Assembly (NCBI RefSeq): GCF_000818195.1
Contig: NZ_JTHL01000001.1
Location: forward strand, 8,257,077-8,313,162
DNA from: Streptomyces sp. 150FB
GTDB lineage: Bacteria > Actinomycetota > Actinomycetes > Streptomycetales > Streptomycetaceae
Reading direction: 5' to 3'
Length of the DNA stretch: 56,086 nucleotides
How positions within the stretch are numbered: the first letter of the stretch is position 1; the number at the start of each line of letters is the position of its first letter. Shown here in pieces: positions 51,382 through 56,086 of this stretch. The notes beneath the pieces are model-generated. The model searched no databases. It saw nothing but the letters and a program-made list of their open reading frames with translations, and was not told the origin of the DNA. Made by a program: the position numbers and the translations under genes.

Positions 51382-52413
51382 ATGAAGGCACTTGTGAAAC
51401 AGAAGGCCGAGCCCGGACTGTGGCTCATGGATGTGCCGGAGCCCCGCACCGGGCCGGGTGACGTGCTGATCAAGGTCCTCCGTACGGGTATCTGCGGCAC
51501 CGATCTGCACATCAGGTCCTGGGACGGCTGGGCCCAGCGGTCCGTCGCGACCCCGCTCGTCCTCGGCCACGAGTTCGTCGGCGAGGTGGCCGCCGTGGGC
51601 GCCGACGTACAGGACATCGCGGTCGGTGACCTGGTGAGCGGCGAGGGCCATATCGTCTGCGGCAAGTGCCGCAACTGTCTCGCCGGCCGCAGGCACCTCT
51701 GCCGTGGCACGGTCGGCCTCGGTGTCGGCAGGGACGGCGCCTTCGCCGAGTACGTGTCCCTGCCCGCCACCAACGTCTGGGTGCACCGCGTCGAGGTGGA
51801 CCTCGACGTCGCGGCGATCTTCGACCCGTTCGGCAACGCCGTACACACGGCGCTGTCCTTCCCGCTCGTCGGCGAGGACGTCCTGATCACCGGCGCCGGA
51901 CCGATCGGGATCATGGCCGCGGCCGTGGCCAAGCACGCGGGCGCGCGCAGCGTCGTGATCACCGACATCAGCCCCGACCGGCTGGAACTCGCCCGCAAGG
52001 TCGGCGCCACTCTCGCCCTGGACGTCTCCCGCACGGACATCGCCGAGGCGCAGCGGGAACTCGGCCTCAAGGAGGGCTTCGACATCGGCCTGGAGATGTC
52101 GGGCCGCCCCGAGGCCATGCGCGACATGGTCGCCAACATGACGCACGGCGGACGGATCGCGATGCTCGGGCTGCCCGCCGAGGAGTTCGCCGTCGACTGG
52201 TCGAAGATCGTCACCAACATGATCACGATCAAGGGCATCTACGGCCGCGAGATGTTCGAGACCTGGTACGCGATGACGGTGCTGATCGAGGGCGGCCTCG
52301 ACCTCGCCCCCGTGATCACCGGCCGGTACGGGTACCAGGACTTCGACGAGGCGTTCGACGAGGCGGCCACCGCGCACGGCGGGAAGATCATCCTCGACTG
52401 GACGACCGTCTGA
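51382..52413 (+). CDS. tdh: L-threonine 3-dehydrogenase
   Basis: A 343-residue zinc-dependent medium-chain dehydrogenase: GTDLHI (catalytic Cys region CGTDLH, about residue 38), GHEFVG (about 62), the four-Cys structural zinc loop [15 protein letters not shown] (about 94-108), the NAD-binding [10 protein letters not shown] (about 171) and [11 protein letters not shown]. It oxidises L-threonine to 2-amino-3-ketobutyrate. It lies 92 nt before kbl, the enzyme for the next step, which makes the call firm. Confidence 0.94.
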   Translation: MKALVKQKAEPGLWLMDVPEPRTGPGDVLIKVLRTGICGTDLHIRSWDGWAQRSVATPLVLGHEFVGEVAAVGADVQDIAVGDLVSGEGHIVCGKCRNCLAGRRHLCRGTVGLGVGRDGAFAEYVSLPATNVWVHRVEVDLDVAAIFDPFGNAVHTALSFPLVGEDVLITGAGPIGIMAAAVAKHAGARSVVITDISPDRLELARKVGATLALDVSRTDIAEAQRELGLKEGFDIGLEMSGRPEAMRDMVANMTHGGRIAMLGLPAEEFAVDWSKIVTNMITIKGIYGREMFETWYAMTVLIEGGLDLAPVITGRYGYQDFDEAFDEAATAHGGKIILDWTTV

Positions 52414-52434
52414 CCCCCAGGTCGCCCCGAGGAG

Positions 52435-52460
52435 AACAGCGCCTCCGAACAGCGCCTCCG
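52435..52460. repeat. 13-bp tandem duplication between tdh and kbl
   Basis: aacagcgcctccg occurs twice in succession (52435-52447, 52448-52460), followed by degenerate copies, in the tdh-kbl gap. Confidence 0.7.
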
Positions 52461-52505
52461 AACCCCGCGCCCCCGAACCGCCCCAAAAAAGAGAGCGAGC
52501 TTTCC

Positions 52506-53699
52506 ATGTACGGGTCCGTCCGCGACGACCTGCGTTCCACCCTCGACGAGATCCGCGACGCCGGCCTCTTCAAGCCCGAGCGTGTGATCTCCACCCCGCA
52601 GAGCGCCTCCGTCGCCGTCAGCGCGGGCGCCACGGGCGAGGACGTACTCAACTTCTGCGCCAACAACTACCTCGGCCTCGCCGACCACCCCGAGGTCGTC
52701 TCCGCAGCGAAGGACGCCCTCGACCGCTGGGGCTACGGCATGGCGTCCGTACGCTTCATCTGCGGCACCCAGGAGATCCACAAGGAGCTGGAGCAGCGGC
52801 TGTCCACGTTCCTCGGGCAGGAGGACACGATCCTCTACTCCTCCTGCTTCGACGCCAACGGAGGCGTCTTCGAGACCCTCCTCGGCGCCGAGGACGCCGT
52901 CATCTCCGACGCCCTCAACCACGCCAGCATCATCGACGGCATCCGGCTCTCCAAGGCCCGCCGCCTGCGCTACGCCAACCGCGACCTCGCCGATCTCGAA
53001 ACGCGCCTCAAGGAGTCGCAGGACGCGCGGCGCAGGCTGATCGTCACCGACGGCGTGTTCTCCATGGACGGTTATGTCGCCCCGCTCGCCGAGATCTGCG
53101 ACCTCGCCGACCGCTACGACGCGATGGTCATGGTCGACGATTCGCACGCCGTCGGCTTCGTGGGCCCCGGCGGTCGCGGTACGCCCGAGCTGCACGGCGT
53201 GATGGACCGCGTCGACATCATCACCGGCACGCTCGGCAAGGCGCTGGGCGGCGCGTCCGGCGGTTATGTCGCCGCACGCGCGGAGATCGTGGCGCTGCTG
53301 CGCCAGCGCTCACGCCCGTACCTCTTCTCCAACTCCCTCGCCCCGGTCATCGCAGCCGCCTCGGTCAAGGTCCTCGACCTGCTGGAGAGCGCGGGCGAGC
53401 TGCGCGAGACGCTGAAGGCGAACACCGCGCTCTTCCGCAGGAGGATGGCGGAGGAGGGCTTCGAGATCCTGCCGGGCGACCACCCCATCGCGCCCGTGAT
53501 GATCGGCGACGCGGCCGAGGCGGGCAAGATGGCCGATCTGCTGCTGGAGCGCGGCGTGTACGTCATCGGCTTCTCGTACCCGGTCGTGCCCATGGGCCAG
53601 GCCCGGATCAGGGTGCAGCTCTCGGCCGCGCACTCGGCGGCGGACGTGGAGCGTGCCGTCGTCGCCTTCACCGAGGCGCGGGCGGCGCTGCGGGCGTGA
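52506..53699 (+). CDS. kbl: 2-amino-3-ketobutyrate CoA ligase (glycine C-acetyltransferase)
   Basis: A 397-residue PLP enzyme of the alpha-oxoamine synthase family. It starts [28 protein letters not shown], with [16 protein letters not shown] (about 55), [16 protein letters not shown] (about 82), [22 protein letters not shown] (about 208) and the PLP lysine in [15 protein letters not shown] (about 243). It converts 2-amino-3-ketobutyrate and CoA to glycine and acetyl-CoA. With tdh upstream it forms a complete threonine-to-glycine pathway. A GAGAGCGAG stretch precedes the ATG. Confidence 0.95.
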   Translation: MYGSVRDDLRSTLDEIRDAGLFKPERVISTPQSASVAVSAGATGEDVLNFCANNYLGLADHPEVVSAAKDALDRWGYGMASVRFICGTQEIHKELEQRLSTFLGQEDTILYSSCFDANGGVFETLLGAEDAVISDALNHASIIDGIRLSKARRLRYANRDLADLETRLKESQDARRRLIVTDGVFSMDGYVAPLAEICDLADRYDAMVMVDDSHAVGFVGPGGRGTPELHGVMDRVDIITGTLGKALGGASGGYVAARAEIVALLRQRSRPYLFSNSLAPVIAAASVKVLDLLESAGELRETLKANTALFRRRMAEEGFEILPGDHPIAPVMIGDAAEAGKMADLLLERGVYVIGFSYPVVPMGQARIRVQLSAAHSAADVERAVVAFTEARAALRA

Positions 53700-53769
53700 G
53701 CGGGAGCGGGAGCGGGCACGCCGTCGGTCCGGGAGTCCGGAACCCCCGCCGGCCTGGCACCATGAAGAG

Positions 53770-54684
53770 GTGATCGACCCCCGGCGGCTGCGCATCCTGC
53801 GGGCCGTGGCGGACCACCGTACGGTGACCGCCGCGGCCGCCGCGCTCTACCTCACCCCGTCCGCCGTCTCCCAGCAGCTCGCGGCGCTGGAGCAGGAGAG
53901 CGGCCACTCCCTGCTGACCCGCAGCGGCCGGGGCGTACGGCTGACCGCCGCCGGTGAGATCCTGCTCACCCACGCGCACGCCGTCCTCGCCCAACTGGAA
54001 CGTGCGGAGGCGGAGCTGGCCGCGTACGCCGGCGGGGTGGCCGGCGAGGTCACGGTCGCTTCCTTCGCCACCGGCATCGCCGAGGTGCTGGCCCCCGCCG
54101 TCCAGCAGCTCGCCGGACCGCACCCCGGCATCCGGGTGCGCGTACGGGACGCCGAGGGCGACGAGAGCCTGCCGATGGTGCTCGACGGGGAGGCCGATCT
54201 GGCGGTCGCCGTGGAGTACCGGGGCGCCCCGCGCGAGGACGATCCGAGGCTGTCGCGCGTACCGCTGTACGCGGAGCCGTTCGACGCGGTCCTGCCCGCC
54301 GCGCATCCGCTCGGCCTCGAAGCCGAAGTGGCGCTCGCCGAACTGGCCGACAGCGACTGGATCGGCCCCTACCCGGGCAACCCGTGTCACGACGTCATGC
54401 AGCTCGCCTGCGAACTCGCCGGTTTCCAGCCGCGCCTGACCCATTCGTCCGACGACTTCCGGGCCGTCGTCGCCCTCGCGGGGGCGGGCGCCGGGGTCGC
54501 GCTGGTGCCCAGGTCGGCGCTGCGCGGCATGGAGCTGAAGGGCACGGTCGTCCGGCCCGTGGCGGGGTCGGCCGCCACCCGCCGCGTCTTCGCCGCCGTG
54601 CGCAGGGGCGCCGAGGACCACCCGCTGATCAGCCCGGTCCTCGACGCGCTGACGCGCGCGGCGGCGGGACTCACGACGGGCTGA
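53770..54684 (+). CDS. LysR family transcriptional regulator
   Basis: A 304-residue regulator with a GTG start at 53770: VIDPRRLRILRAVADHRTVTAAAAALYLTPSAVSQQLAALEQESGHSLLTRSGRGVRLT is a complete LysR HTH. The effector domain (about 95-295) includes EVTVASFATGIAEVLAPAVQQL and GVALVPRSAL. Located 70 nt after kbl on the same strand, it may control tdh-kbl, though LysR genes are more often divergent from their targets. Its 3' end overlaps the convergent TetR gene by 14 nt. Confidence 0.9.
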   Translation: MIDPRRLRILRAVADHRTVTAAAAALYLTPSAVSQQLAALEQESGHSLLTRSGRGVRLTAAGEILLTHAHAVLAQLERAEAELAAYAGGVAGEVTVASFATGIAEVLAPAVQQLAGPHPGIRVRVRDAEGDESLPMVLDGEADLAVAVEYRGAPREDDPRLSRVPLYAEPFDAVLPAAHPLGLEAEVALAELADSDWIGPYPGNPCHDVMQLACELAGFQPRLTHSSDDFRAVVALAGAGAGVALVPRSALRGMELKGTVVRPVAGSAATRRVFAAVRRGAEDHPLISPVLDALTRAAAGLTTG

Positions 54685-55339
54685 CCGGCTGGTCGGCTCC
54701 GCCGGGCCGCAGGAAGCGCTGGAGGATCAGGCGCAGCGTGGGAAGCTGCTCGGCCGGGCTGAACGACGGATCGGTGGCCGCGCTGGTGTAGAGCGCGGCG
54801 ATGAGTGCCATGACCCAGGCCGCGGTGCCGTCCGGGTCCAGGGTGGGGTCGATCTGCCCCTTCGCTGCCGCGTTCCGCAGCAGGGCGGTGATGGTGGACT
54901 GCTCTTCGTCGTTGTCGCGGCTCAGCAGTGCTTCGAGCTCGGGGTCCCGGAATGCCTGGATCATCGCCTCCATGACGAGGGCGGGGACCAGCGGCTCGGT
55001 GGCGGGGGCCGCCAGAAGGTCGACGGTGTCGAGGAGAGCGGTCCACGGGTCGTCGGAGGCGCGGGCGGCGGCGAGGCGCTCGGCCTTGGTGGCGGCGGGT
55101 TCGTCGTCGCCGGTGGCGTCCGTGTGGTCGGTGTCGTCGGTGTCCTCTTCGAAGACGGCGTAGAAGATCGCGCGCTTGTTGGGGAAGTAGTGGAACAGGT
55201 TCCCCGCGCTGATACCGGCGGCCTTGCAGATCTCCGCCGTGGTGGTGCGCTCGAAGCCCTTGGCGGCGAAGAGGACGGTCGCGGTGTTGATGATGTGCCC
55301 GCGCCGTGCCCGGTACTTGGCCGGGTCGACTGTCCTCAT
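54671..55339 (-). CDS. TetR family transcriptional regulator
   Basis: A 222-residue regulator: HTH HIINTATVLFAAKGFERTTTAEICKAAGISAGNLFHYFPNKRAIFYAVF (about residues 15-63), an Asp/Thr-rich acidic linker (DTDDTDHTDATGDDE), then a helical ligand domain. A perfect 38-bp palindrome lies between it and a divergent membrane-protein gene, consistent with autoregulation and control of that gene. Confidence 0.9.
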   Translation of the reverse strand: MRTVDPAKYRARRGHIINTATVLFAAKGFERTTTAEICKAAGISAGNLFHYFPNKRAIFYAVFEEDTDDTDHTDATGDDEPAATKAERLAAARASDDPWTALLDTVDLLAAPATEPLVPALVMEAMIQAFRDPELEALLSRDNDEEQSTITALLRNAAAKGQIDPTLDPDGTAAWVMALIAALYTSAATDPSFSPAEQLPTLRLILQRFLRPGGADQPVSPS

Positions 55340-55361
55340 CGTGGTTCCTTTCTTCTTCGTT

Positions 55362-55399
55362 CCGCAATCATAGACCGAGTGCTCGGTCTATGATTGCGG
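55362..55399. promoter_or_regulatory. Perfect 38-bp palindromic operator
   Basis: 18-bp arms (55362-55379 and 55382-55399) are exact reverse complements around tg. The core tagaccgag/ctcggtcta is a typical TetR operator. It is 22 bases upstream of the TetR ATG and 32 bases upstream of the divergent gene. Confidence 0.85.
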
Positions 55400-55431
55400 G
55401 AACGGCATGCACGGGGATACGGGGAGGAAGC

Positions 55432-56086
55432 ATGAGCGTAGGCAAGAGAGTTGAGCGGAGCCCGGGGAGCGAGAAGGTCACCGTGGTCGGCGAGTCGGCG
55501 TGGCGGACGGTGAGTGTCTACCTCGTTTTCGCGCTGGTGGGGGCAGGGGCCGGCTGGCTCGTCGGCCTCCTTGCCGACTGGCTCGTGACGCTGCCCTGGG
55601 CGCCGATGCAGGGACCGGCCAAGCTTGTCGCGTCCATTCCCGCTCCCTGGCTGCCTGTCGCGGGTTCGGTGGCGGGGCTGGTCCTCGGACTGGTCGCCCA
55701 GTACGAGCAGTTGGCGATTCGCCTGTCGGACGATCGCGTCGTGTTCACGAGCAGGGGCCGGGAGGAGGAGTTCGCGCGGGACGCCGTCGCCGGGGCCTTC
55801 CAGGACGGCAAGCACCTCGTTCTGCTCGGCCACGACGGTGGCGAACTCGCCCGCCAGGAATGCGATGTGGACCTCGGCCGGGTGGCCGGCGCCTTCACCG
55901 CGCACGGGTACGCGTGGGCGGACGCCGATCCGCACAAGGACGAGTTCCGTCGCTGGGTCCCGGGCACCCCCGGACTGCCGGGCGGTGCGGACGCCGTCCT
56001 CAAGGCCCGCCAGAAGTCGCTGGAGAAGAAGGGCGCCTCCGACGGCGATGTTCAGGACCTCCGTGCGGAACTGGCACGTCTCGGTG
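55432..56086 (+). CDS. YqeB-like membrane protein, 3' truncated by window edge
   Basis: The frame opens at ATG 55432 behind GGGGAGGAAG and stays open to the window end (218 residues visible). Two membrane segments are seen at about residues 33-55 (YLVFALVGAGAGWLVGLLADWL) and 70-92 (WLPVAGSVAGLVLGLVAQ). A cytoplasmic part follows (SDDRVVFTSRGREEEFARD, VLLGHDGGELARQECD) with a coiled-coil-like end (KARQKSLEKKG..DVQDLRAELARLG). It resembles actinobacterial YqeB-family proteins of unknown function and is divergent from its likely TetR regulator. Confidence 0.75.
   Translation, partial: MSVGKRVERSPGSEKVTVVGESAWRTVSVYLVFALVGAGAGWLVGLLADWLVTLPWAPMQGPAKLVASIPAPWLPVAGSVAGLVLGLVAQYEQLAIRLSDDRVVFTSRGREEEFARDAVAGAFQDGKHLVLLGHDGGELARQECDVDLGRVAGAFTAHGYAWADADPHKDEFRRWVPGTPGLPGGADAVLKARQKSLEKKGASDGDVQDLRAELARLG

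Overview
The window is high-GC actinobacterial chromosome, almost certainly Streptomyces. The support is very high GC at third codon positions, frequent GTG/TTG starts and ATGA/GTGA stop-start overlaps, a conservon (cvnABCD), Scr1/DUF5753-type and LAL-type regulatory proteins, rare TTA codons, and hairpin terminators without U tracts. About 45 protein genes and one tRNA are supported. No insertion sequence, integrase, phage gene, CRISPR array or rRNA was seen.

Layout. (1) 1-6199, +: a tightly overlapping 'Ebo' operon, with a UbiA-like prenyltransferase (3' end only), a TIM-barrel isomerase, EboA, a TatD-like hydrolase (EboB type), EboE, an EboF-type phosphodiesterase and a Tat-exported TIM-barrel protein. 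A 13-bp hairpin closes it. (2) 6310-16829: a divergent CoA-acid module. On the minus strand are a ThDP-dependent oxc-like enzyme, formyl-CoA:oxalate CoA-transferase (frc), an ADP-forming acyl-CoA synthetase and an oxalate/formate-type MFS transporter. On the plus strand are a second sucC/sucD pair and an aldehyde dehydrogenase. The divergent promoter carries a 24-bp dyad. (3) 16995-18139: tRNA-Leu(GAG) and two small unknown genes. (4) 18669-23303: conservon cvnABCD followed by a beta-carbonic anhydrase. (5) 23362-28460, minus: a DUF5753 regulator, a TagB/CDP-glycerol-transferase-like protein and an NB-ARC/TPR ATPase. (6) 28649-38405: a bacteriocin-like locus with a 71-aa cysteine-free double-glycine precursor, an HlyD-type adaptor, two NHLP-type ABC exporters (one with a C39 peptidase) and, divergently, a large LAL-like ATPase that has no HTH domain. 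(7) 38495-45421: pentapeptide-repeat protein, D-Ala-D-Ala carboxypeptidase, RibD/DHFR-like reductase, XRE/MmyB-type regulator, and a one-TM protein with an extracellular receptor-like domain. (8) 45543-48932: a four-gene NMT1/SsuA-type ABC importer with two permeases. (9) 49080-51262: a TetR regulator divergent from a DMT-type transporter across a cluster of 16-bp-phased operator repeats. (10) 51382-54684: threonine catabolism (tdh-kbl) and a LysR regulator. (11) 54671-end: a TetR regulator divergent from a YqeB-like membrane protein across a perfect 38-bp palindrome.

Most novel-looking: the unmodified-looking, Cys-free secreted peptide system at 28.6-38.4 kb; the CoA-acid module, whose ThDP enzyme is not a canonical oxalyl-CoA decarboxylase; and recurrent 16-bp tandem repeats of unrelated sequence in three intergenic gaps. 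Functions are inferred from motifs I can read; no database search was run.
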